A stretch of 64,000 nt of DNA, taken from NCBI GenBank assembly GCA_028274465.1, contig CM051458.1:78140085-78204084 (forward strand), read 5' to 3'. Both the position numbers and the translations under genes were made by a program. A model generated the notes under the pieces. It ran no database searches. It was given only the letters and a program-made list of their open reading frames with translations, and was not told the DNA's origin. The stretch comes from Plantago ovata (taxonomy: Eukaryota; Streptophyta; Magnoliopsida; Lamiales; Plantaginaceae). Shown piece after piece: positions 27,006 through 37,197 of the stretch (positions are counted from its first letter, which is position 1; each line of letters starts with the position of its first letter).

Positions 27006-28040
27006 CTGGTTTTATTTGAGTTTCAAAAAGTTAACATTTTTTTTTTTGGAAACTATGCGATATTTTCTCATTACGACTCCAAAAAAGTTCAAGACAATAC
27101 AAAATGCCGACCATAATGTCCAGGCCACTCCAAGTCCCTAGCAAAACTAGTACGTACTCAAATACATCACATTAATCAAAGATAAGTCGATGAACAGGAT
27201 CCTTCAGCTTGGGGTATAGGAGACTGCCAGGGCCGGCTCAAGTATTTGGAGGCCCTATGCGAAATCATATAATACCAAAATTGATATCTGATAAAAGATA
27301 AAAAAAAATTGTACAACTTACAAACTAGAAATTAAAGTCGATGGATGTACTAAAATTTGGGTAAAAAACAACCAACATAGAAGAGTGCAAATAAATATAG
27401 AAAAAAAATCAGAATAGACAAAGGAAAAAAAAAAAGGGCTTATTTTCAAAAGTTAAAGAAGTACAATGAAACTGATAAACAAAAAAATATTAAAAATAAA
27501 AATGAGGGTTATAAGTTTCCAATAGGTACATAAATAAAATTAAATGGAAACGAGAAATTAAAAACAAATGGAAAAAAAGGAAAACATAATGCTAATTTTT
27601 CCACAAGTATAGAAATAAAATTAAATTGAAAATTAATAGAACTAAAACTAAAGTTGACATAGATTTCCAGTACAAAAAGTAAACTTAAAATGGAAAAGTA
27701 AAGTAAAAAAATTTAATAATAAAAATGGCATAAGTTTTCGTATAATAAAAAGATTAATTTAAAATGAACAAGGAACAAACAAAAAATGTAAAATGAACAA
27801 GGAACTAACAAAAAATAAAAGTTAAGAACTTAAATTAACTAAGTTTAACAAAGAGAACTGCAACAAAACCACTAGGAAACGGATTCATATATGATCACTT
27901 TCATCAAAGTAGATATACATATTGATGCGGGTAAAATGTGGTCAAGTAGGATACATCATCTCTCTTCCCATGACGTAAGACAAGAGGAGTTTTATCTAGG
28001 GGAAATACAACGAACTTGGGACCTATCGAAGACAAGAGGA
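27006..28040. mobile_element. Noncoding A-rich region with one hAT-like terminus
   Basis: CAGGGCCGGCTCAAGTATTT at 27228 resembles the terminal inverted repeat of plant hAT elements. The AAAAT-rich stretch after it (27300-27880) has the look of a decayed nonautonomous copy, but I found no matching right terminus. 27006-27227 shows nothing recognisable apart from a T run at 27036-27048. Confidence 0.4.
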
Positions 28041-29148
28041 GTAGAATGTTAGGGGGTAAGACCCGATCTACCTCAGTTAGATCGGGAGCGATTTAACGTA
28101 AGAGGTATGGAAATAATCGGGCAGCATGTATGTGAATCATCTGGGAATAGTGTGTGTTGTGATAATAAATGCACAAGTATATATAGGATACGATTGTGGG
28201 CCCTTGACCCTGCCACAGATGCTGGCTAAGAACCGGACAAAAGGACGTCCTGTCAGTACTAGGATGTACTATAGTCTCCTTCGACCCCTGACACTTTCGA
28301 GATGTCCAGTTCGATGGGAGAGGTGAGATAGACTTCGAGAGCAGGCTGACAACCCTTTCCGTTTGACCGTCATCGCACTCAGTTCGACCCGTAGATGTCA
28401 CATAATCTCCTCATCATAAGTCCCCCAGATTTCGAGAGACAAAGTGGAGATGTCTGTCGAAATTTACTGGATCGGTTCGAGGGGTCGATCTGACGGGAAA
28501 AGAGTCGTTACCGAATTTGAATCGTCCCAAGGGTAGGAAAGTCATTTCCCTTGGTGGCGATTCGAAAAACTCGACACGTGGCCGACGCAAGATGGGCGCG
28601 TGAGGCTTACCCTTCTCGGTTTCCGTGCGCAATTATGAGGGGGCGCATGAGGGGAGTAAAAAGGAGTAAAATCCTCTTTCAATTTTCATTTCCACACTCT
28701 TTCAATCTGTCCACTCCTCCAAAATCTTTCTAATCTCGCCGTAAAAGTTCGCCGCCCGCTACTTCCCCGGAGATTCATCGTCGTTCACTCTTTTCAGGTA
28801 CGTCCATTTGCTCTTTTTTCCCCGGTACGAATTTTCTTTCTGCTTTTCTTTCCGTCTTTCGCTTTTCTTTTTGTTATTCACCGTAGACAATTAGATGCTT
28901 TTGTACTTTTTTTATTTTTGATTTATCCTGCATGCTTGATCGTCTGTTTCTGTTAAATGCTTCCATTTGTTTTCGGCTTCTTTTCGACCCTCTCAAAAAC
29001 ACCTTTGAACTTCATAAGAAATGGGTGTTTCTAGTATTCAATAGGTTCCGGGTTGGGGTTTCTTCTGATTGTTTCCTCCGTGTAGAAATTTGGAGATGTC
29101 GAAACGAATCGATGACCAACCCGGTGCCGGCGGACCCTCAAGGGAAGT
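28041..29148 (+). mobile_element. 5' region of transposon-like unit G (leader and ORF start)
   Basis: GC-balanced sequence unlike the A-rich DNA to its left. It has a promoter/leader look: TCTTTCAATCTGTCCACTCC at about 28700, TTCAGGTACG as an intron-donor-like site near 28797, and an ATG at 29094 opening a short frame that runs into the Cassandra insertion at 29149. Its left boundary is uncertain; near 28045-28075 there is an inverted CCCGATCTACC / AGATCGGG. I infer that it is the upstream side of the unit whose coding part lies at 37198-39673. No LTR was recognised. Confidence 0.45.
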
Positions 29149-29429
29149 TGTAACGCCCCAGATTTCAGAAGCTTAAAAGGGTTGAGAACGCTACTCATAC
29201 CATCAAGGTGCACCTTTCTTTTCGGGAATCCACCTAGAAGAACTTTAGAGTTAAGCGTGCTTGCTCTGGAGCAATTCTAGGATGGGTGACCCACTGGGAA
29301 GTTCCCGGTGCACGCACGAGTGAGGACAAAGTGCGCAGATTAGAACCCGTGTTGGTCTGTGGGGCCAGCATATCACCCCGGAGAGCGCCCATGAGTAACC
29401 ACGTCGGCCGGATTGGTCGGGTCGTTACA
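29149..29429 (+). repeat. Cassandra LTR1, 5S-rRNA-bearing
   Basis: 281 bp from TGTAACGCCCC to GTCGTTACA. The centre matches the 3' two-thirds of plant 5S rRNA, including the box A region GAGTTAAGCGTGCTTG (about 29248) and the box C region AGGATGGGTGACCCACTGGG (about 29279), the internal Pol III promoter parts. It differs from LTR2 by about five substitutions. Confidence 0.9.
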
Positions 29430-29559
29430 AATGGTTTCAGAGCCTAGATCAACCCAAAGCCCGCATCGGTGGACGGTTGGTAAAGGTTATTGCCAGTTTG
29501 TCACACCCCCACCACTTAAGGCGCTCGACGAGGACGTCGAGGCTTTAAGGGGGGTAGAT

Positions 29560-29840
29560 TGTAACGCCCCAGATTTCAGAAGGTTAAAAGGGTTGAGAAC
29601 GCTACTCATACCATCAAGGTGCACCTTTCTTTTCGGGAATCCACCTAGAAGAACTTCAGAGTTAAGCGTGCTTGCTCTGGAGCAATTCTAGGATGGGTGA
29701 CCCACTGGGAAGTTCCCGGTGCGCGCACGAGTGAGGACAAAGTGCGCGGATTAGAACCCGTGTTGGTCTGTGGGGCCAGCATATCACCCCGGAGAGCGCC
29801 CATGAGTAACCACGCCGGCCGGATTGGTCGGGTCGTTACA
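29560..29840 (+). repeat. Cassandra LTR2, 5S-rRNA-bearing
   Basis: 281 bp, same layout as LTR1, preceded by the polypurine tract CTTTAAGGGGGGTAGAT and followed by a perfect TGGTATCAGAGCC primer site at 29843. It therefore acts as 3' LTR of one unit and 5' LTR of the next, i.e. a tandem arrangement. Confidence 0.9.
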
Positions 29841-29973
29841 AATGGTATCAGAGCCTAGATCAACCCAAAACCCGCATCGGGTGAACGGTTGGTAAAGGTT
29901 ATTGCCAATTTGTCACACCCCCACCACTTAAGGCGCTCGACGAGGACGTCGAGGCTTTAAGGGGGGGGGTAGA

Positions 29974-30152
29974 TTTCAGAAGGTTAAAAGGGTTGAGAAC
30001 GCTACTCATACCATCAAGGTGCACCTTTCTTTTCGGGAATCCACCTAGAAGAACTTCAGAGTTAAGCTTGCTTGCTCTGGAGCAATTCTAGTATGGGTGA
30101 CCCACTGGGAAGTTCCCGGTGCGCGCATGAGTGAGGACAAAGTGCACGGATT
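29974..30152 (+). repeat. Cassandra LTR3, partial, 5S-rRNA-bearing
   Basis: This has the 5S-like core but lacks both LTR ends. It is joined at 30153 to an LTR in the opposite orientation, the inversion point of the cluster. Confidence 0.8.
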
Positions 30153-30363
30153 TGTAACGACCCGACCAATCCGGCCGGCGTGGTTACTCCTGGACGGACC
30201 CACACACGTCTCAACAGTATGATATTGTCCGTTTTGGGCCTGAGCCCACACGGATTTGCTTTTGGAATCACCCAAAAGGCCTCATACCATGTGAGAGTGG
30301 TGGTCTTAACATATACCCTTTATTTCAATCACTCTTAAGCGATGTGGGATGCGGGGCATTACA
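30153..30363 (-). repeat. Cassandra LTR4, 5S-less form
   Basis: 211 bp. On the minus strand it starts TGTAATGCCCCGCATCCCAC and ends GGTCGGGTCGTTACA. It has the GAGGCCTTTTGGG and GCCCAAAACGGACAATATC blocks that flank the 5S segment in typical Cassandra LTRs, but no 5S-like core. Only the last ~35 bp match the 5S-bearing LTRs in this cluster. Confidence 0.85.
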
Positions 30364-30393
30364 AACTACCCCCCTTAAAGCCTCGACGTCCTC

Positions 30394-30472
30394 GTCGAGC
30401 GCCTTAAGTGGTGGGGGTGACAAACTGACATCGTCGAGCGCCTTAAGTGGTGGGGGTGACAAACTGACAATA
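30394..30472. repeat. Tandem duplication in Cassandra internal region
   Basis: A ~38-bp phrase (CGTCGAGCGCCTTAAGTGG followed by TGGGGGTGACAAACTGACA) occurs twice in tandem. The other internal regions of the cluster have it once. Confidence 0.8.
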
Positions 30473-30707
30473 ACCTTTACCAACCGTCCACACGGTGCGG
30501 GCTTTGGGTTGGTCTAGGCTCTGATACCATTTGTAACGACCCGACCAATCCGGCCGGCGTGGTTACTCATGGGCGCTCTCCGGGGTGATATGCTGGCCCC
30601 ACAGACCAACACGGGTTCTAATCCGCGCACTTTGTCCTCACTCGTGCGCGCACCGGGAGCTTCCCAGTGGGTCACCCATCCTAGAATTGCTCCAGAGCAA
30701 GCACACT

Positions 30708-31948
30708 TGATGAACGTGTCAGATTCAGTCAAATAAATTTGTAATTAGCCAAAGGCAATCCACAACTACAACGAAAACCGTAGTGTAGTAGTAGAATGAC
30801 TCGAGTGTCGTTCTCTCAGGACTATACTAGCTTTATCAAATCTAATTAAGAATATATAAAACATCAGACAGATAGCAATAGGGGGTTTCAAGCAGATAAT
30901 GGAGATTGGTGATAGTATGGTCCTTCTTAACATAATGGGTCGATAATCATGCATAAATTCTTCGGTCTTGCATAGAGATCTTTGAATCAATCTAGTGTCA
31001 TGTTGCAAGTATTAAGCACTACGAAGATAATTTGGTCTGACTTGTCAACAACTAACGTCCTAATGTGTTCCGTAATTATTCAACACTACGAAGATAATTG
31101 GTCTGATGGTCGACAAGCGTCCAAGTGTGCATAATGATCAATACAACATACGAGAATTTTGGTTACAACTGATCAACGAAATAAAGCAATGACACGGAGT
31201 ATAATGCGCGATATAGCCATTAGCATGATTATCTTCCCTCTCTAAGAATTCACATACTACCACCAACGATAAGTTTAGCTACTCATAATAAGCATGCAAT
31301 CAATAGAAATCATAGAAGAAAACATATTGAAAGAATATAAAATAAGTATATAAAAACTGTAAGATACAAAGTTACCGAAGGTTGTCAATCTCCGGATGAT
31401 TGCGATCCTACGCGCTCCAATCTGCTATGAAAAAGTATCCCCTAAGCTACGGAACTCCCAGGACAGGCCCCGGGAAGTTCCTACCTAAAACTATAGAGAG
31501 AGGTGAGAAAGTAGGCTTGGAAAGATATGATTTTCGGAGAGAAAACTGAGCACTATATATAGGCCCGAAATAACTCCGGGGCGGTTCGCCCCACAGTAAA
31601 TTCGCGGAATTTCCGCGTTTTCGACGCGGTTTTGGATTTCTTCACCTTTTCGGACTCGGTTTGTGACTTCTAGTAGCCTTCTAACCTCCAGATTCGGCCC
31701 CTAGACTTCAAATCCTATCCGGAAACCTTCAGATACTCCAAATAGGCTTCTGGAACACCAATTCCTTGTAGACTTCAATATAATTGCCCGGAAATCTCCG
31801 AATTTCAACCAAAACCTGTAAAATAAAATTTAAAGGGAAACGTGACACTATTCTAATAAAATGTACTAAAATATAGCTAAATTAACATAGAGGATAGATA
31901 AAATAGGTGAAAAAGACTCGAATGAAAGTGTAAAATACACATTCATCA
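30708..31948 (-). repeat. 3' LTR of element C
   Basis: 1,241 bp. TATA box at 31553-31562. One GGGGCGGTTCGCCCC palindrome lies at about 31577-31592, where the 5' LTR has two. Confidence 0.92.
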
Positions 31949-33521
31949 AACTCACCATACCGAACCTTTGCTTGTCCTCAAGCAACTAAGCTAGACTCTA
32001 ATACAAAAAACATGCAAGACACAAAATGGAGTTTCATGCCATATAAAATGAACTAATCTACTGAATCTACCAAATAACATATGAACAAAAACTATATAAA
32101 TCAAAGCATGAATATAGTTTGAAGAATACCTCGATTGAGTTATACACATCCACATAAGCACTTATGTCAAGGCAAGATAGTCTCTCGTAATATTCTCTAC
32201 CTGGACCTAGTCAGTGACGACGTAATGAAGCATGGATACGAATGGTTGTCCCGTGCCTATGAAACTGAGGACTTACTGCTGTTCCACCATGTTAAGACTT
32301 TTCCTCAAAAGAGGTCGAACCAGTACTGGCTCTCATCAAACGAAGGAGGGTTCCCTATAAAAGATAACACTCCCCTATTCTACCCATCTCTCAAGTAAAG
32401 TCTTAAGCTATTCACCACTTCCTGAATGGCAGGACGAGGGTGGTCTAGAACAGATGACACTTAAGACAAAAAAGATAAAAAATAGGAAAACACAATTACG
32501 AACAGTACGAAAAAAGGAAAAGACTCAAACTTGCTAAACTGCTATTTGGCTTTCTTTTTTGGACCCTTCTTTGCTTTTTGGGGTCTTCTCTTTTTTTCTT
32601 TTTTTTTCTTCCCAGATTCTTTTTTCTTTTTCTTTTTTTTTCTGGAATTTTTCTTCTCTTTTTTTTCGATTTTTTTTCTAGCCAGCAGTAGCATAACAAA
32701 GGGAAAAACAAAATGACTCACACGACTTCCCCAAACCTATTCGAAAGAATAGGTTGGAGTACAAACTTTACGGAAAAGGAAAAATAAACTCACGACACGA
32801 AAATGAAAAACAGAAACAAGTCTATGATGGTGTAACCCCCTCCCCAAACCTATTCGGCAGAATAGGTTATAAACAAAGGATCACACAACCTCACACTACC
32901 TCCTTCATAGGCATTTAGCAATATCAAAGCATGGTGAAGACTTGTTGCCTCTTAGGTACATAATTACTCGGGAAACAACCATAAGACCCTAACATGCATC
33001 ATCCTATTATAAAGGCCTTCGTGAACCGCAGTAGAGAAAACACCACTAAGTGATGTCGAGACTACCATGCTTAACTAAGTGCAATACATAAATGTGACAA
33101 GCCAAGCGAGAAAAACCTCAAACAAATTCATAGAGATGAAGCATACGATTAATGGCATAGTTGGTTGATCTACCCAATAAAAAAGTTCAAAACATTCGGC
33201 AATAAACTCAATATAAAACATGCAAGACTATCCTAGGAAAGCAGTAAACGTGCAAATGCAAAAAATTTCACGAGTTTATCATAAGCAAGATAAGTATAGA
33301 GATAACCAGCGATAACCTCCTCCCCAAACCTGAACGTCGTCGCTCGTCCCGAACGTCGAAAGTGGATCCAAGGTGAGAGCTAATGCTTGTATAAGTGACC
33401 TATAATACTCAATCAAACTCGTGAGATAAAATCTAAAGCGGTAAAGAAAGCGATAAAATCTCCGGGTTGCCTCCCGGATAGCGCCATTGTTTAAAGTCTT
33501 TGACTCGACTCCTGTCCGCGC
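31949..33521 (-). other. 3' untranslated part of element C
   Basis: Noncoding. Next to the LTR is a polypurine-type segment and the phrase TTGCTTGAGGACAAGCAAAG (minus strand, about 31965-31985), shared with B and E. Two hairpin plus TTTGGGGAGG boxes lie at 32726-32758 and 32837-32868. A long T/C-rich tract (32560-32690; purine-rich on the element's sense strand) separates them from the LTR. Confidence 0.75.
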
Positions 33522-35275
33522 CTATCTCTTCTTTCTGCGGGTACTAGGCTTCCCCTTCATTGATCTCCTTTCCATGCCACGAACCTGTGAATAAGAAAGA
33601 ATATAGGCTGTAAGACCACAGTAGTGAGTAGTAATATCAGGCGGTTCAGGTGGATCAGGTATGGCTTGCAACACGTGTTGCTTGCCATCCACTTCGATAG
33701 TGCAAGTTCTTTGGTAGATGTCCATCACGGAGCGTAGTTTAGTCAAGAATGTTTGCCCTAAGAGTATGACATCCCCCGTTGCAGGTGCAGACGCCGGCAT
33801 AACTACAAAATTGGTGTATACAGATGCTTCACCAATCTTGACCAACACATTTTTCACAACGCCTTCGGGTCTCACTAAGGATCCATCCGCCAGTTGCACA
33901 ATAGCCCTATGGTCAGATAGTTTTCCAAGGTTACTCTTCTCAAACACATTCAAAGGGAGCACGTTCGAGTAAGATCCCGTGTCTAGTGTGGCACGGACAT
34001 CTTCAAGTTCACCAATCCCGACCTTAACATCGAAACTTTGAGGGAGTGGCCCGGGATTCTCTTGCTTCTTTCCACTCTCATTAGTACCAAGGTCCTTCTC
34101 TTCTTCCTTGGCTAGTGGAGGCTCTTCATCCTTGTAACACTCGCACTTAGCAACTTGCTTAATGGTGATTTCCACTGGTTGATCTCCCACCAAGTTGATC
34201 GACATGGACCTCTCAGTGCTGCTATGTAACTTCTCTTGCTCTCTACTAGCTCTAGCTTCTAATTGATCCAGACGAGCATTGATCTTTGCCGAATCCTCCT
34301 CGTATCTCTTCAAAAACACTTGGGTGAAATCCACCAATTTCTGTAAATTATCCATGAGAGTTGCTGACTTGGATGTAGATGCTTCGTCCTTAGGAGTAGG
34401 ATTACTACGGTTTCCCAAGTGAACATCTTCTCGTGCTAGATCTGATCTACACATATGAGCCCCATGTCCATAATTCTTGCACACCCTACATACCTCGTTG
34501 GAGAGAGAAGTTCCGATTAGGCCACTTAGAGCTTGCCTCATCTGATTGGCGAAACCTTCGAACCTATCGCCACTCACACCATTCACTTCATGCATTGGGA
34601 TCTCCTGGTTTGGTGGGGCCTCAGGTCCACGCCTTCTAACCATTGCTCTTGGATCCTTGGATTGAGATCCTTTAGCAAGCCTTTCGAAACACGCCCACAT
34701 ATCCTCGGCGGTCTTTTCCCAGATAGTACCACGGCATTGGAAATCCACCACCTGTTGACTCTCATATGTGAGTCCATTGTAGAAGTGCTGGACAAGATCA
34801 GGAAGCCCAAAACCATGGTGTGGACACTTGTGCATGAGGTCGTTGAATCTCTCGAAAGCGGTGTAGATGGTCTCATTATAGTCCTGTTTGAATCCTGTGA
34901 TTTGCGCCTTAAGCGCGGTAGTCAATGTGTGAGGAAAGTATTTCTCCATAAAAGCAGAATACACCTTGTCCCAGGTGTCTAGTGATCCGGCTTCCAGAGA
35001 GCCTAACCATGCCTTGGCTTTATCACCAAGCCCCAAAGCAAAAACCTTCATCCTTAGCTCATCGTCCGTTATCCCTGCTCCGGGCCTTGGAAGATTGTTG
35101 ATATCAGGTATCCCATAACATCTTCCCTAGCCAACCCATAGAACCTCGGGAGTTGCTGGTACATGCAACTTTTGATTTCCAAATCTCGAGTTGCAGCAGA
35201 AAGAACAATAGTCGGACCTCTCATCAATGCTTTGTTGGGTTGAACCCATGATTTCAAAAGTGGGCGAGCCATCAC
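33522..35275 (-). mobile_element. gag-protease region of element C
   Basis: The reading starts near 35275 (MMARPLLKSWVQPNKALMRG) and its main part runs 35051 to 33522. Gag core: AGSLDTWDKVYSAFMEKYFP, CPHHGFGLPDLVQHFYNGL. CCHC knuckle: CRVCKNYGHGAHMC. A basic and acidic linker is followed by the retropepsin region with LDTGSYSNVLPLNVFE and VILLGQTFLTKLRSVMDIYQ. It is closely related to element A (1197-3168) and more distantly to D and E. Fossil coding region, largely open. Confidence 0.88.
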
Positions 35276-35485
35276 AAGACCTGAATATCTGTGACAAGCT
35301 AGAAACAGACTAGGAAAGGTGATTAGAAACAGACTAGGAAAGGTGATTAGAAACAGACTAGGAAAGCAGTATCAGAGAGAGATTAAAAAGGAAAACTAAA
35401 ACTAATAGAATTAGGAATCTAAAGCTGTAAATAAATACAAATTAAACAGAAAAAAGGAGTATAGTCCCCGGCAACGGCGCCAATT

Positions 35486-36746
35486 TGATGAACGTGTCAG
35501 ATTCAGTCAAATAAATTTGTAATTAGCCAAAGGCAATCCACAACTACAACGAAAACCGTAGTGTAGTAGTAGAATGACTCGAGTGTCGTTCTCTCAGGAC
35601 TATACTAGCTTTATCAAATCTAATTAAGAATATATAAAACAGCAGACAGATAGCAATAGGGGGTTTCAAGCAGATAATGGAGATTGGTGATAGTATGGTC
35701 CTTCTTAACATAATGGGTCGATAATCATGCATAAATTCCTCGGTCTTGCATAGAGATCTTTGAATCAATCTAGTGTCCTGTTGCAAGTATTAAGCACTAC
35801 GAAGATAATTTGGTCTGACTTGTCAACAACTAACGTCCTAATGTGTTCCGTAATTATTCAACACTACGAAGATAATTGGTCTGATGGTCGACAAGCGTCC
35901 AAGTGTGCATAATGATCAATACAACATACGAGAATTTTGGTTACAACTGATCAACGAAATAAAGCAATGACACGGAGTATAATGCGCGATATAGCCATTA
36001 GCATGATTATCTTCCCTCTCTAAGAATTCACATACTACCACCAACGATAAGTTTAGCTACTCATAATAAGCATGCAATCAATAGAAATCATAGAAGAAAA
36101 CATATTGAAAGAATATAAAATAAGTAGATAAAAACTGTAAGATACAAAGTTACCGAAGGTTGTCAATCTCCGGATGATTGCGATCCTACGCGCTCCAATC
36201 TGCTATGAAAAAGTATCCCCTAAGCTACGGAACTCCCAGGACAGGCCCCGGGAAGTTCCTACCTAAAACTATAGAGAGAGGTGAGAAAGTAGGCTTGGAA
36301 AGATATGATTTTCGGAGAGAAAACTGAGCACTATATATAGGCCCGAAATAACTCCGGGGCGGTTCGCCTCTGGCTGGGGCGGTTCGCCCCACAGTAAATT
36401 CGCGGAATTTCCGCGTTTTCGACGCGGTTTTGGATTTCTTCACCTTTTCGGACTCGGTTTCTAAATTCTAGTAACCTTCTAACCTCCAGATTCGGCCCCT
36501 AGACTTCAAATCCTATCTGGAAACATTCAGATACTCCAAATAGTCTTCTGGAACACCAATTCCTTGTAGACTTCAATATAATTGCCCGGAAATCTCCGAA
36601 TTTCAACCAAAACCTGTAAAATAAAATCTAAAGGGAAACGTGACACTATTCTAATAAAATGTACTAAAATATAGCTAAATTAACATAGAGGATAGCTAAA
36701 ATAGGTGAAAAAGACTCGAATGAAAGTGTAAAATACACATTCATCA
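35486..36746 (-). repeat. 5' LTR of element C
   Basis: 1,261 bp, adjacent to the tRNA-Asp primer site. TATA box at 36331-36340 with two GGGGCGG-type palindromes at 36356-36391 just upstream on the minus strand. This LTR would drive the element's transcript. Confidence 0.92.
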
Positions 36747-36985
36747 ACGCTTAACTCTGAAGTTCTTCTAGGTGGATTCCCGAAAAGAAAGGTGCACCTT
36801 GATGGTATGAGTAGCGTTCTCAACCCTTTTAAGCTTCTGAAATCTGGGGCGTTACAATCTACCCCCCATAAAGCCTCGTCGTCCTCGTCGAGCGCCTTAA
36901 GTGGTGGGGGTGACAAACTGACAATAACCTTTACCAACCGTCCACCCGATGCGGGCTTTGGGTTGATCTAGGCTCTGATACCATT

Positions 36986-37197
36986 TGTAACGATCCGACC
37001 AATCCGGCCGACGTGGTTACTCCTGGACGGACCCACACACGTCTCAACAGTATGATATTGTCCGTTTTGGGCCTGAGCCCACACGGATTTGCTTTTGGAA
37101 TCACCCAAAAGGCCTCATACCATGTGAGAGTGGTGGTCTAACATATATACCCTTTATTCCAAACACTCTTAAGCGATGTGGGATGCGGGGCATTACA
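36986..37197 (-). repeat. Cassandra LTR6, 5S-less form
   Basis: 212 bp, nearly identical to LTR4, with the primer-binding site beside it at 36971-36983. It pairs with LTR5 (5S-bearing) as the two LTRs of one unit, so the two LTRs are of different types. Confidence 0.85.

Larger units (their letters stand above)
30708..36746 (-). mobile_element. Athila-like element C, non-autonomous, both LTRs present
   Basis: 6,039-bp minus-strand element with TGATGAACG/TTCATCA ends and a 5-bp target duplication (ACACT/ACGCT) inside a Cassandra LTR. The 5' LTR is 35486-36746 and the 3' LTR 30708-31948. PBS for tRNA-Asp lies at 35465-35482 and the polypurine side at 31949-31975. The only coding region is gag-protease (33522-35275). 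No reverse transcriptase, integrase or envelope is found, so it needs enzymes from elsewhere. By eye the LTRs differ by about a dozen substitutions plus a ~20-bp indel in the palindromic patch, about 1%, so it is young. The coding region looks close to whole, with about one break. Confidence 0.92.
30532..36856 (-). repeat. Cassandra LTR5, 5S-bearing, split by element C
   Basis: The two pieces, 30532-30707 (176 bp) and 36752-36856 (105 bp), add up to the 281 bp of LTR1 and LTR2. The break falls inside the 5S-like box A region. Element C lies between, with ACACT before and ACGCT after it, a 5-bp target duplication with one change. Confidence 0.88.
29149..37197. mobile_element. Cassandra TRIM cluster with six LTRs, containing element C
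   Basis: Order on the plus strand: LTR1 (29149-29429), LTR2 (29560-29840) and partial LTR3 (29974-30152) in plus orientation. Then, in minus orientation, LTR4 (30153-30363), LTR5 (30532-30707 plus 36752-36856, split by element C) and LTR6 (36986-37197). Short internal regions carry an initiator-Met tRNA primer site (TGGTATCAGAGCC or one mismatch; 29432, 29843, and reversed at 30517 and 36971) and a CTTTAAGGGGGG-type polypurine tract. No protein is encoded, as expected of a TRIM. The whole cluster is bracketed by GAAGT (29144-29148) and GAAGC (37198-37202), so it entered unit G as one insertion and then rearranged, or inserted as an already multimeric form. Confidence 0.88.

Noticed and set aside
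29149-30152. 5S rRNA genes
   Set aside because: The 5S-like cores lack the first part of the gene and sit inside LTRs with TGTAAC/TTACA ends, PBS and PPT, which is Cassandra structure and not a 5S array.
30045-30275. Minus-strand ORFs across the Cassandra inversion point
   Set aside because: Open by chance in LTR sequence; Cassandra encodes no protein.
32496-32716. Lys/Arg-rich or Phe-rich small ORFs
   Set aside because: Both strands of a purine/pyrimidine tract in element C's 3' UTR; no start context or family similarity. The same applies to 49810-50131 in element E.
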